Shown here: piece after piece, positions 37,217-52,200 of the stretch | Layout of the letters: every line of letters starts with the position of its first letter | Position numbering within the stretch: the first letter of the stretch is position 1 | DNA from: Bimastos eiseni | Taxonomy: Eukaryota > Annelida > Clitellata > Crassiclitellata > Lumbricidae | DNA length: 64,000 bases | Assembly: GCA_959347315.1 (NCBI GenBank) | Contig: OY365810.1 | Coordinates: 19,480,358-19,544,357, forward strand | Direction: 5' to 3' | Position numbers and translations under genes: made by a program | Notes under the pieces: generated by a model | What the model saw: only the letters and a program-made list of their open reading frames with translations | What the model was told of the DNA's origin: nothing | Databases searched by the model: none

Positions 37217-40200
37217 TGTCACGAACATATAATGTATGGAATAATTTGTGAATAGAGAACTGACCAAAGAAGGCCTGTGTCCTTTTGCGTTCACTGGTAG
37301 AAGTGACTTGCCTAATTAATTTGGCTACTTCAAAGACATTGTGATTGGCCCAAGGTTCAATAAGCACAGGATTGGAAAGTCCGCATATATGTTCCTTCGT
37401 GTCAACAGTTTGGGCGATATTCGGAAGCCAGAAGTTTAAATCCTTTTAAAATAAGTTTAAATAATAAGTTAATTCATCAACCTTTAGAAAGCGCCATATT
37501 TTCAAATAGAAGCAAAATTTAGATTGGGGCGACATCTGTGTTTAAGAATAAAGCATATACACGGAAATACGACGAGTAACCTTATCTAGATTCCTTGTGG
37601 TTAGTCAAACTCAGTTGTTAAGGTTATACTAATTAAAGACTCAAACAAGTATAACTTAAGTTAGATAAAAGCTATTTCGATTCTGTAAAAGGGATTTTGA
37701 AGTAGATGTATTGTAGAATATGATTTAATAAAAAAGTCAAAAACGACAAGTGATGGGTTTTGACCCCCGCCTCACATTTGCTACTGTTATTACTATCTAG
37801 AAACAATGGCAATACTGCATTGCTATTTACTCATGATGCGATTAATCGCATTAATAATCGTTAAAAATTTTAATCGTTGAGCAGAGCAGTAAATATGTTT
37901 CGTATGGAACATATGGTATGTGGTTGGTTAAGTTCAACCAGTATGGTACTCATCTTTAAATATTAACCTGTATAGATGGGATGGTATTGACAAAACATAT
38001 TGTATGCTTGACAGAAATGCAGCTGACTAGAAAATTCCATTCAAGATAATATGCTTGATCTTGTGTTTTTTGTCTGATCTTCTAGTTTTCCGTGCTCAAT
38101 GTTTCAAGTTTTCTACATTCCCTTGGATTGCTTTGACTCCAACTGACAGACATGTGTTGTCTTCAACTGATGAGTAAGAATTCCAATCAAAGTCAATCAA
38201 TATGGTGTTCTACTCTTAGCAGTTTTATTTTTTAGACTTTTAAATTATCTACAATATGTGCTTATCCGTTTCCAATAAGTTGCAGTTTATGCTTGTATTT
38301 GGTGATTATCTTCCATTATTAATAAATTATTTATTAATAATTATTATATAATAATTATCCATTTATTAATAAGCTACCGTATATACTCGCCTATAAATCG
38401 AGTCACGTATAAGTCGAAGTGTAATGTTTTTGGGACAAATAGTGTCCAAAATCGACGACCCTCGTATAAATCGAACTCATAAAAGCAAAGGTAAATGCGT
38501 AGTTTAACGTATTCAATTCCGTTGAAAATAAATAATGCATTTAATAATCAACGTGTTACCCAAATGTTCATTCGTTATCCCGCTTCTCATTTCTCATTCA
38601 GCATTTTCATCTTTCATCTGACTTGTATTTTAAAAGTAAAATTTTCTTCCCTATGCAGAATCATATATTGGTATGGTATGGTTGATCGTTTGTTGTCCCT
38701 AAACTATTGGGCATTACCTTGATGTGTACCAGGATGGCGGTGCTAATAAAATATGTTGAATACATGATTGAAACAATAGTGTTTAAAAGATTATTATTGA
38801 TTAAAAGATACTTTGAAAAGATGCAAAATCTAATAAAATCGAATAAGATTACATTTGAAAAGCATTTATAATAATAAACAGTCGATTTATGAAAACTTCC
38901 GCGTACTAATTCCGGTTTGAAAAATAAATTTAGTAAGTAAGGGAAGTATCTTCAACACTGAACTTGAAGCCAGCTTCGTATGAGGTTCGCTTTCTCTTCA
39001 ATTCGCTCATTTCCATAAATGTTTAGTAAGTTTATTATTAACACGATAAACACTCGGAATTTCGAGGGTAATAAATGTTTTATACAAAACTACAGATTTA
39101 TATACAGCACATAATAGTTTGAGCAACAGATTAGGCGGAAGACCATTGAATTGCCTGATCAATATTAGCGAACCAATCAACATATTTAAAGCGGTACTTT
39201 GATTATGTCTCTCGGTATTCATTCTCTGATGTTTCTTGGTCATAGTTAGGATTTTAACAAGCCATAGATGGGCCTAGGCCTAGTTAGAATGTTGCTTTCA
39301 CACATCCCTTTTATGTGCTCAAATGTGATTGTTCCTGGGTCGGAAGATGGTATAGGCCTTTCATCCTCACTTGAAAGAAGCTAGCAGTTAACCTACCATA
39401 GAACATTCTTGGTATTGGTGTCTCAGCGCTCTATAGACTTTCGCTATTTGTCGAAATATGATTGTTCTTGGGGCGTAGATCATCCTCACTTGAAAGAGAC
39501 TAGCAGACCTCTGTATTCAAATTGGTATAAACTGTGCTGAACCAGGCAAACTACATAGCAAAATGGCACAGACGGTTACTCTGCCTTAGAATATTCATGG
39601 AACAGCACTCTATAGACGTTTGCTATTTGTCATATCAAATACGCTATATGAGCCATGGTTATGCTGAACTAACAAACACAGATTACCTTACCTATTTTGT
39701 CCGCACACTTAATTTCAGACACGATGCTCATAGCTCAATATTTGGTTTCTTTTGACTGAAGTTATAGTAAGAGATGATAATAAAAGGATTCGTGTTCGAT
39801 GCATGAAATAATGCGTAGAAGTTAATAACAACATTATAATAAGAGAATAACGACATTATATTAAGAGAAGTATATTTTATTTTGATCGATATTTAGTCAG
39901 TAATTTGTTGAAATGTAATTGTTCTGGTAAGACGATGTTGAAACAAAGACAACTAAAACAAACAGAGGGTTTAATTTGTACGTCCATTTTCGTTGTTTAA
40001 TATTTTGTCCAAAAAATTCTCCATTTCTCGACTTGTACGCGAGGATATATGGTAATTTTTCCATACAGTGGAGAGGGATTGATCTCTTTAAACTTCTCTA
40101 CTAAATTTACTGTGCTCTACATAATGATATAATTTGTATGAATTTTTTATGGGATAAGAGCACATAGGTTTTGATCTGTCTGCTAGTACTTTTCATCACT

Positions 40201-43200
40201 CTACTTCAATGCTGCATTTTGGAATTAGTTTAGGTTATCTTTAGCACTTCAATTACGAGTTGCATTGGTTTCCCAGTCGCATTTAGTACATGCTTGTCAT
40301 AAAAGTATTAAGTGGCTTTATGCTCCTTTAATAGGTTTTCGCAGTTATGTTGTTTTTTAAAATTTAATTCAACTATCGTTACTCAGCAATATTCTGTATT
40401 GAAAAATTTGCCAATTAATGTGTTTAATAATTATTAAATTTGAAATCCATGAATATTCTAAGAGTAGAATAAAATGTAATAGGAACTTCAAAATGCCACT
40501 TGTGTGGTGCACTTATAGCAGTGAACGAAGGGTTGATTCAGTGAATTTATTCCGTTACTCAGTGGTGTCATTACCACTAATAATGTTTGTTGCCATCTTT
40601 CAATCCAAAAGCAGCAGACCAGCCAAATGTATTTCTTTTGAGAGCCTTTGCAACAATGGCTATCTGATATACCTCATTTTTGGAACTTGGCCAAGGCTGA
40701 GGGTTTGAACATGTGTTGGCAGAAGAACACAACCGTATTTCTAGACTGTGGATGCAGATCTCAGCTTTATGGCCCAATGGCTGACGATCATTGTCTACTC
40801 CTATTCTCTTTGAACGGGGTTGTTCTTGCTGGTAATGATGAGTTTTTACTTGAATGTTTTATGAGTCTTTACTGAAGTTGTGCTGCACAGATTCTCATTT
40901 ATATTGTGTGTTATGTTATGTTACTTCATGATTATTAAAACTAGGGCTGTACCAAATATGTGCTTCATGTTTACTCTGGAGCCAAATAATGGGCCAAATA
41001 GTAGCTGTCAGACCTCACACGAGTGGTGGTCAAATGACATATGTTTCTGCACATGCTACTACTATATCGAGTGAACTGAAGTAGCTCTCACATTAACAGA
41101 ATATATGCTGCAGTTACAGTCAGGTGTTGCATATTGCCTGAACCGCAGTTACCGCAGTGTCAGTCGTCTCATTTCTGCTTTGGTAAAATTAGTTCCATTC
41201 CTAGTTTACACAGACTGGCAGAAAGATGCAAAAATTGCATGTAGGTAACTGTTTACTTTTAGTTAATGTATTAAATTTACTGAACTTTACTGAATGAAAC
41301 CTTTGCTTACATTTGAGATTTTTAAATTTGTCTTTAGACCTATTTTGTACACTATTTGTTTTGTATTAGGCCGACTAGTGAAAATCACTGAGAGGCACGC
41401 CATGTCTGGCGCATTCATGTGCACTTGCACTTTCTAAAACTCAAGGGCACGAGGTGGCACACATGTTTTCAAATTTGGCGTAATTGCATGGGTTATCGTA
41501 TTAAGAAGATCGTGGCGGGTTCAAAGGGTTAATGATTTTTAAGTTCACTAGTCAGCTGATATCAGACAGCTCAGAGACTCCAGTTGTCATTGTATATACG
41601 CTTCTACTAATTCACATTGACGTAAGCAAAAATAGGTTAGACGTGTGTTTTAGACACATGTTTATAGCTCTACTATATACCTTTGCACACAAACTTACGA
41701 TGGTCACTAGCATAAAAATTGTAATTATTGCTTTGAATTATGGGCCTAGTATTTTTATCGGTAAGGCCTTGCGGATTTACCGATCATTAATAGCCTACAT
41801 CATATCTTAGAGATAGAGAAAGTTAACAACCTTGTCTGGAGAGCATTGCAGTGAACAAGATATTGCCACATTTTTTAGGCCTAAGATTAAAAAAGTTGAG
41901 ATGTCTTGAATAGCGGATTTGTAGACTGAGTTCAAGATGAGACAATTCGACAACATGGCTTACGATTCACTATGTGTCAGGAAAGTCATGACCATGTCAA
42001 CTTAAGAGACATGCATTGGTATGTCATGTAGCGCAAGAGTTTTTGTGCAAATGAGAGACGTTCACAATTTTTTGGGAACGTCTAAGTATCTGAACTGAAC
42101 GTTATAGGCTACAGTCTTAATACATGTATGTATACGTTTATTCGCATGTTATAAAAAAAGTAATCAATATTGTTTAAGGTGGCACAGTGCTCTGCAAATA
42201 AGGAGGCACTTGGAAAAAGAGCAAGTGACAATAAAAATTTTCTCGATCTTTGTTGTTATGGGAATTTTTAAATATTTAAACAACTCTTGTGCATTTCTCT
42301 TACTGTAGATGTGCTTTTTATTTCACAAGCTTTACAAATATTCTAGTAGGCTAAATTTAAAACTTCTTCTTTAAAATTTAACTGAAATTAAAATGAAAAA
42401 TTGAATGTATTATTTCAAATAGGTTCAATTTTTAGGTGTGTGTTTGGTTTCATTAGACACATTGGACAAGATATAACATGCTTAATTAACAAACACAACT
42501 TTTTGAACTGAAGATGATAGGCTTCATTCTTAATAAGTATGCCTTCATTAATGGATATAAAAAAGTAAAAAATGTTGTTTGCTATACTGTGCATTTCTAA
42601 GCTTAATATTTATACAATATTGAAGAAATTCTGTGATAACTTATCATAGCCTTTAAAGTATCAAGTGATGCTTCTTTAGCACGTTCATACCTTTCAGCTT
42701 ACTGTGCGCTGATTTTTATAACTGTTTATAACTTGTTGAAATGACATATAAGGCTAGTGCAGAGAGCACCTCTGATAGATTTCTTGAAGCGGCATTGATT
42801 CATTACAACCAACCAATTTGTGTCTTTGCTTGACATTTATACATTTAAGATTTATTGGTTAACTTTGTTTCATCTTAGTTTTCGACACTATATATTTGAA
42901 TGTTTAATTGGCAGGTCTGTTAGAAGTAAAGATCTTTCACTGGTTATCAGTGTATGTGAGTTTCTGAGTGATGTTGTGTTTCAAGACTTTCCTTCAGAGG
43001 TTTTCCTGCAAAGACCAAACATTGTTAAGGTAATTGGGCAAATTGTATTGTTATTGACATTAATTGGTATATTAGGTAGCAGACAAAATTTATTATTATT
43101 CAGGTAATGTAATTAGATAGCTATATCGATATCACTTTTTGCTGATTATGCCAATACCGCGTAATGATTATTGAAATTGCTGCTACCGATTAAAATGGCC

Positions 43201-46200
43201 AATGCTGATTGTGAAACTGATTATTTCATTGTGTACCCGAAGATGTCCATTTCCAAAACTTAGACCTACTGCTACTATTGTAATACAAGCAGTGAAGCAC
43301 ATATTTTGCTGTATGCACCAGCAGTCCAGCATGGTTAGTGGTTTACTATTAAAAGTTTAAATATGCAGTACTAATAATGCCAATTGTGCATGAGGAGTTG
43401 CAGTGCTCAGCAACTGCTACTGAGTTTTACTTTACTGCCTCTTTTTCTTTTTCGTCTGTCTCAAAGAGGCATGATATGCTTGGAATGCAAATGCTGGATG
43501 AGATAGTTGTACAGTTTTTTTAATTCCTTTTTGCCTCTGGAAATGCTTGTAAGTTGCTTTGGAATAGTCAACTGTGTTGACTTTAAAATATGTCCAGATA
43601 ACTTGAGTGTTTCAACATTATTATTGATCATTAGAAAACTTTTATTTTGTTTTGAATGCACGCTTCACAACAATGCGTCGGTTATATATAGGTCGTTTGT
43701 TGTGTCTGATCTTGGTGTAATGCGAAATATTAGGCCACTAGAATGACTAGATGTTGCTAAATACAGTGGAACCTACTGTTATGTAGCTGGATGCCTCATT
43801 ACTTAATAAATTGACCTGTCACCTGTGTATGACATTACTATGAGTGATGTATATGTACACGATTTTATATAGAGACCGTGTGGCCTCAAGTCCTAAATCC
43901 AGGCCATTATTCAAGTAATTGATGAAATGAAACCCTTTACCTCTGCTGCCCTTTTGTGCTGGGTCGGACAATACTCTACTATACGATTTATTGTCCGACC
44001 TAAGCACAAGAACACGGCAGTGTCGCGTAATGTGTGGAGAAATTATGAATTCGTAAGCTTGAGAAAATGATATTATGAAATTTGTTTTTTATATCACACC
44101 AATTATAACCGATGATGATATTGCCAATTCCTCTGATTATGGGCCCAATTATGAGTATGGCCGATTAATCGGTTTAGCATGAAATGCAATTTGGAGCATG
44201 AGATATTCTTACTGCTAGACTGTGGGTAATTCAATACTAGTTCCAGAATCTCAGGACAAGTGTCAGGTCATAAGGGCCCATTTATTTATTGCGTACGCAG
44301 TGTGAGGGGAGGGTTTGAATTCCGGAAATTTGCGTACGTGCGTGTATGGCAGAGGAGGAGTCTTGAAAATATGTGCATATATGTAAATATAACTGTCTAA
44401 TTATGACGTCCACATGAGCCTATTTATGACTCAGACCTAAAGTTATGGAATATTAAAATCAGAACAGAAAACCCAATCACTGCTCAATCAATTTTATGTA
44501 GCACTAAAACTTTTGAAAATGCAATTGCTGGTGATCTCCCACTTGCGCTCTACTAATACTGCAACTTCTCTTATTCATGCTGTCGTCACTAGTTTTCTTG
44601 ACTACTGCTCCGCCATGTATGCGGACATTTCAAGGGTCAGGATTGGCAACTGGAGTGTGTCCACCGGTTGGCATCACGCCTGATATAGATATGCGTGATG
44701 TGTTGCTCTAGCTGCCCCTCCTGCAGTGCATTGCATTTCGGATTACCCCCTTGGTCTCGTTGGGGCTGCACCGGCTATTTATTATTATTAAACGGACAAT
44801 TTCTAAAGTGCTGTAGCGCAGCCGTGCCGCTACAAGACTGATTGATAATATCATGTTGGCCGCCGTTAATCCTGCCTCTCCTGGAATAACTGAAAGAATG
44901 CCACGCCAAATTACTAATAATGGGTTCATTAATGGTGCTATACTCCCTGACAAACTTCTATTAAATCCAACCAGTATCGCTAAACCTGATGCCTTAGACC
45001 CCTGAAGGGCGACGTACTTGCTTTCAACCCTGACATTTTTTGTCCTTGTCAAAAGCTGGTTGAGCCTTATCATCTTGACATTTTCTTCAACATTCCTGGC
45101 TACTCCCTTTTCAGATGAGACAGAGTCGGAAGCAAAGGGGTGGCATCACCATTTACTGCCGACATGCTTTTAAGCTCTTCAAACCAGAAACACCGTATGC
45201 TACCGAGTTTGAGTTACTACATAGACTGCTTATGCCATCCATCCAGTCCAAAATACAATGTTGAAAATCTCCTCTCTGCCAATGAAGAAATGAAGAAATT
45301 CAAGAATTCTTGAAGAAATTCATCATTGTACAAGTGACCCTATCGTGATGCTGCACGGAGATTTCAATAAAGTGCCATCAGCCACCATTCAATAACTAGG
45401 CCTTGTTCCCAAATTTGAAAGTCCCACCTATGCAAGAGACACCATTGAGAGCCTTTTCTGCACTTGCAAGGCCATCACCTCCATGGTTGTCACGAAGCAC
45501 GCTGCAGTGTCGAGCCACTATATTGCTGATGCACCGAGTTTGATCTGCAGCCTTAGATCGTGCTGACAGAACCATGAGAAATTTCTGACTATGCACACCT
45601 GGATGCATGGCTGCTTTACAAACTTACCTCAAGGATCACCTGTGGACCACATCTCCGAATGCCATGTTCACTGAATTCTACACGACAATTGATTCAGTGT
45701 TGGACCGTTTTTCCTCCCCAGCCAAGTTACTGGACGGAACAAAGACCCTCCATATATGACTCATTACATAGAATATCTACTGTAAAGAAGATGTAAACTT
45801 CTCAGAAAACATCATCATAAGAGGCTACAATCATTGCTTTCAGAATTAGCAAGGCCATCTCCCGCAAAAATTGAGTCTTTCGTTCTTGTCGTTTGTGGAC
45901 AGGTTTACCATCTAATGGATGGAGACTACCCGGTTATGGTCACTTACGACATTGGGTCAATCACAGCTTTATCACTGAAGCTTCATTATATGATGAGCAT
46001 TTCCACTGATCCTTGTTTAATCTGACCTCCCCTAAAAAAGCAGTTTCACAGGCAGATGTTATTAATTTTGATCTTTGTGATGTCTATAAAGCACTTGCAA
46101 CTGTAAAAGGCAATTCCGCTGGCCCTGATGGTCTACCCTCGTGGTTGATATCTACTATGGCACATCTCTTGGCTCAACCTGTTGCTGATCTGTTTACATG

Positions 46201-49200
46201 TTCTCTTACCAATTATTATGTCCCTTTGCAGTGGCACCATAACATGACAACCCTCGTAATAAAGATTGCCCGTCCTATTATGGAATCTGACTTTAAGCCT
46301 ATATCCATCACCTCCATCCTCTCGCATATTTTGGAAAAAATGGTTATGCTTTTACTCTTTTATCATTTGCCCCAGTTCTAACCGAATCTTTATAAACCAA
46401 TTTGCTTTTCACCCGTTCAGGTTCACTTCCGCTAATTGATCTCCATAGCCCATAAAGTTCAATGCTCAAATTGGAGCCCTGTGTTTTTATTCCTCTCCCT
46501 TGATATCAGCCAGGCTTTTGATATGTTAGACACAAACACCTTGTCAATCAGTTAGCGGACCAACCTATTCCAGATTTTTGTATAATTGGGTCGTTGTTCT
46601 CTTGCATGAGCATCAGCACTATTCTAAGTATGGGGTGAAATCTCTCCCCTCTGTACCATCAATGCTAGCATAGTACAAGGCTTTGGATTAGGACCCATAC
46701 ACTTTGTTGTCGCCATTGCCAACCTTAAACCAAAACATAGTTGCAATCGTCTCCCAAAATATGCCTACGACAGTAACCTGTTGATTGTAACCTACTTAAA
46801 AGCATTCTAACTGAACTTGATCATACCTTGACATGGGCTACCATTAATAATCTTAAATTAAAACATTATAAGTTCAGAGAAATGGTCGGTATGCGACCGA
46901 AGTCCACGCATATTGCACTTTCTCCTCCCATACCTGGTATTGAGAGGGTTCACAAGACAAGAATTCTGGATGTCTAAATTCTGATTGAATTTGCTTTGAG
47001 GCACACGCTGACAAAATATGCGGTAAAGCCTGGCAATCCATGTTCGTTCTTCATGTTTTAGTTGCCCACAGGGTCCTTGGTCAGCGACTGTTTGACATTG
47101 TTCATGCACGACTATTCTACGCCTCCTCCATTTGATGGGGATTTGCCAATGTAGAGAAACAGTCGCCTTAATAGTCTCTTAAGAAGATTGACCTGTTCTG
47201 ACTTCCTTCCTGTTGACTTTCCTTCTTTTGAAGAGCACTGCTCTAAATCTGACTTTTTGCTCTTTTCCACTCAGCCCTGTTGAACTCATGGCACATCCTT
47301 CACAACCTTCTCCCTTTCCATGAGATCACCCTTACAACATGCGATCCAGGCCACATGACTTCATCCTGCATAATATTGATGATATTATTTAACCCATTCC
47401 CCCCTGAATTGTTTTTTGGGAAAATGAGTAATATGATGGTACCTGTGGTGGAACATCAATAGTGCAAAAGGGTTACATCTAAGCATGATAAGGTTTATAT
47501 TTTCTGAATCAGCAGACTTTTTCTATGAAACTAGTATTTTAGTGTGAATGAAACTTCATTTATATAGCACCTTTGGCATGATAACATGCAAAACACAATG
47601 AATATTGTACTTTTTGCAACAGTTTACAATCCAAGTTTCTTTCTATTTAAAATTCTCTTGATTTGTGCTGTGCACCTTCTACTAACATGTGCATTGGGTG
47701 GAAAATGCTAGTCAAGCAGCCTGGAAAAGGGAGGAGGGTGCCTGCCAGAACCTGACATGACAGCAATGTCTGGTGGGTTTGCATGCTGTGCAATTATATC
47801 AGCTGTCCAACTGTCTGAAGGTCATGCTGTCCCAGTAAAAGGAATGTCCTTAGAAAATGTGTGTTACCAGTTCCATTGCTCAATTGTCAGAAGTTGCTGT
47901 CAGTTGGTTCAGTGATGTTCCACCGAAGTCATCACCCCGATGTTGATCTTTGCGAACACGACCTTGACCATAGCCTCGAGTATGACTATGATCTCAACCT
48001 TGACAGCAACTGTTCCTCCTCTGATGCTGTCTGTTGATGCTGTCTGTTGTGGTTGTATCTTCAAAAAGGTGTAGATGCTGCCTAGAAATGGATAACATCA
48101 TAAATTTGAATTTGATGGGTTGAATGGGAAAAAGAATAATTCATTCTAAATTGGCTGATCAATGGACACAACCATTTCTCGATGAAACAATTGTCATTAT
48201 ATAATGTTTGCTTGAATTGATTGTAACTAACCAGAAATTACTTTCAAACAAGATATTCAAAATTGTTTTAAATTACAACTATCAAGAAATTACAAAAAGA
48301 AAAACAAATAAAACTATTGGGCTGCTTACTTCTCAAAACTTCATCATCATTTGGCATTGCCAAGTCCAGAAAACAAGTTTCGGTATCAGACTCTGCTCAA
48401 AATTGAAACTAAATTCGTCCAAAAACATTGTGTCCGACAGCAATCTTCAAATCTTGTATGAATTCATCATCAAAAGATGAAAATTCGTCAGCAGAATCAT
48501 GCATAACACGCTAAAAGAATATCAAGTTCTGGACATGTAACTTTTTCCTATCAATTTGTAGATGTTCTTATCTTTCGGCTTCCTCTTTTTCATAAATCTG
48601 CTTTTCTTCTGCCTCCAACGTTCATCTTACTGTTTCTCTTCTTGTCTAAATATTTTTGCAGCTTTCAACTCTTCTTGACTGGCTGCTGAGCTTTCAATTC
48701 ACTTTGATGAATGGCTTCTTTTTCCTCTTCTTCTTTCCTCTTCTCTTTCAGTTCTTGTTTCCGTGCTTCGTTTTCCTTTTTGCGTGCCGCCTCCGATTCA
48801 ACCATCTGACTCAAACGTCTATGTTCAGCATCATCTCTATCTCTCTGTATCTGGGCCAACTGTAATTCAAACTGTTGCCTCTGTGTTTCAAGTTCAGCCT
48901 GACGTCTCTTTTCAGCTTCTTGTCTCTCTTCTAGATGTATCTTTTCAACTTCTTGTCTCCATGCGGGAATGGGTTAAACTCGTTGTAAGCTATTGTGCGT
49001 TTGCCGGTAGTCTGATAAAGAATATTTCTTACTTACTTATATGCATGATGTGTTGCTCTGGCTGCCCCCGCCGCGCATTGCATTTTGGATTGCCTCCAAA
49101 CTCACCTCGGATCTGGTGTCAATGAGACACGTTGTCAACAGGCCCCTGATTGAACCATGGATGTAAATGGCATTATTGCTGAAGCGATTCTTGTAGTGTG

Positions 49201-52200
49201 ATTTCTAGCCACGGGATGTTGCTGCGTCAGAGCTTCCAACTCGAAGGTAACTGTTCCATTGGAGTGACGTGCTTTGACCCATGTCATATCCTTCACTACC
49301 TTCTCCCTCCCCATGAGACCACCAACATGTGATTCGGGCCACATGACTTCATCCTGCAATTACAGGCGATAAAACCAACACGGCACAATTGTAGCAGGTC
49401 ATCACCCATCTCATAGTATCTCTGGGTCAAACGTCATGGCCCGTGTCGTCGTTAGCGGTAGTGTGGATCTGTTGCAACTCGTAAATATTTTTGATTGATC
49501 TTGCTTTCCATAGTTTGATGCTACTTTTGTTGCTCTTTATGCTGTGCCATGAGAAATTGGTCCAGTTATGCCTGGATTTGGCTATTCAAGTTATGCGCTT
49601 GCTTGATATGCTTCTAGGTGTAGTGCCATTTGATACGCTTCGTCTAAACTCTTAGGCTCTCGCTCACATAACTTGAGCGACAGTAAATGCCTTCCTTGAA
49701 GCCGTCATGGCTTCAAGGAAGGCATTTACTGCTATATCTGAATTGGTTCTTGATCATTAATTTGCCAATTCTGTTAACTGACAGTGTAATTATTTCAGAG
49801 TGTGATTTCACTGTTGAGGGTGGACAACATTGAGAAGTTTGATATTGTGCTGAAGGCTCTTCGAACACTATATGATCTTACAGGAGCTATACTATCACGA
49901 ATTTTCTCCCATCAGGACCCAGCTTTGTACACTCCAAAACAAGGTTGATAATCATCTTCATTTTGAGATAGCTTTTTGCAGTGTTTTTTTTCTGGTGGAA
50001 CGCGTTGGAGCGGTGATCCGGCACCTTTTTCCTTGCGTTCCGGCACATATTTTGCTTTAAAAAACACTCTTTTTGTTGAAAATTCTAAAATGCAGATATT
50101 GTTTTCTGTGTTTAGGGTAGAAACCATTTATTAGTTTATCAGTAATGCCCACAGTCCTAAGAATTACAAGATCATGACAATCTGCAGAGTGTAAGGAATG
50201 AAATGAGGATGCAGATTACAGCTTTCGCAGATAGTCATTGAGATGTCGCTTTTCATCACCTAGCTGTACTTTGAAAACCAGAAAGAGTCTTGATGCATGC
50301 AGGGATTAGAAGACAGTGCAGGACTTGAAGCATTTGGCGACAGGAAGGTCATTCATATGTAGAGATATGCACAAGTGGAGGAATTCTGCTATGAACTGCA
50401 TTTGAGACCGATTGAAGGGAACGATGCTATTTCAGAAGGCTCATTACTAGTGAGTTGCTGTAGTCCAGACAGACAAACGCAAGAATTATGGTGGCAAAGG
50501 CTGAAGGAGAGACGATCATTTGATTGCTCTGAGTCGCCTCAGTTAAAAGTAGTAGGAGTGTGTCAGGTTTGGTATGTGCTGTGAACATGTGATGATCAGA
50601 TCATGGACGCAGAAAAGGATGTAAGTAGGAAATTTCTCAGTCAGTAGTGGACAGCCAAGTTTTACAAACTGTTGCCTTGTCTAAAACCATATCAATTGAG
50701 TCTTTGTACCATTTAGGTCATAGGTGTCAAAGAGCTGGCCTGTGTTTCTTTCCTGCTGACGATGATTTTCTTGCCCATGTAGCCTTGCTTAGACCAGGGA
50801 GTTGGTCTCGATCGCGGTCTTGGTCTCGACAGTCTTGAGACCGGAAAACTGCGGTCTTGGTCTTGGTCTCAAATGCATTGATCTTGGTCTCGGACCATCG
50901 GTCTCGGTCTTGGTCTCAAGTTCGTTGGTCTTGGTCTTAAAGGAACGGTCTTGGGATTGGTCTCCATCTTAGATTAACGTTCTTTGTCATTTGCCGTATC
51001 AGAGCAATTTCTTTGATATTTGTCGGTTATTTTCGATTATTAGAGACATCGGATGTTTAGGCCTTATGTGATTGTTATCGAATTATGGCGTGCTGACCAT
51101 CTGTATATACATGTTACTATGGGCAAAAAACGCATTTGCAACGGAGCCAGCCATTTAAAAATTTGCTTTTACAAATTTCAAGATTTGGAACAATCTAATA
51201 ATTATGTGGTTGGACACGTGTAGACACTGTTAACCTACAATTCCGAGTACAAGTACACCATTCAAAGGGAACGTTAATCTACTTGTTGAGATGTCGCATA
51301 CTGTAATTTATGGTGTGATATTCTCAGGCCAAAGCCAAGGGCTGAACCCGCAAAAGTTCAGACTGACTGGTAAAACTGTTCTCTGGACTCTTACTAAGAT
51401 TAGCATTCTTCAGCAATAAAATTAATGTTTTAAGCATGTTATTCCATTTTAGTGTCTTAATAAATTGAATTGTTTATAAAAAAGAGTCTTGGTCTTGGTC
51501 TCGGACCACCTGGTCTTGGTCTTGGACATCTCGGTCTTGGTCTCGGTCTTGGTCTCGAGGTTTTTGTTTCATGTCCAACACTGGCTTAGACTATGGCATT
51601 TGAAAATAAATGTTGAAATGTGTAATTTTTAAATGCTAACAAGTTTTATGTGATTTCCTCACTGATAATGAAGATCAACATGTAAGATTTTGTAGCCAAA
51701 TTTGAATGTTTGCATTCTAAAAAGTCTTCATTTCAAATTTGCTTTTTAGAAGCTTTTCTGTCGATGGGCTATCAAGCCCCTTCCAAATCTCTACCTCCAC
51801 TTTGCTGAGGCACTTTTGGTACATTGGTCTACCAACTTGCTGGATAATATTGACACTGACCCGGCATTAAATGAGGTTTGACACCCCTGATTTAGGCTGA
51901 GTTGGTTAGTTGATATCCAATAGTGAAGATCAGAAACAAGACAATCGATAGAAAGGACAAGGAGAGTTGATAGACTCAAAACTCACTATTTCTCTTTGGC
52001 TTTCAAGGATTTGGAAATCTAATTAGATTTTCTCCTGGCGACTGACTCTCCGTGCCTCAGATTCACATTTAGGCGTGACCTTGTGCGCGTTACAAATTCA
52101 ATAAATAACAATAATAATAATAATGATAGTTATGATAATAATTTTCTAATAGACTCTGATTAAATCCCACAAAACGAAGTTTATTTATCTTGGTACCAGA

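Noticed and set aside
36936..37886. A single hAT element joining the ATCGCGATA end and the GCGATTAATCGC end
   Set aside because: Flanking octamers do not match and the two ends differ, so I list them only as two possible ends.
40648..40875. 75-codon + frame in RTTN intron 5 as a possible extra exon
   Set aside because: Exons 5 and 6 already join in phase and match the family without it, and no splice sites fit.
41110..41255. Protein-like + frame ([19 protein letters not shown])
   Set aside because: No start, acceptor or donor in phase, and no family I can name; kept only as a note under intron 5.
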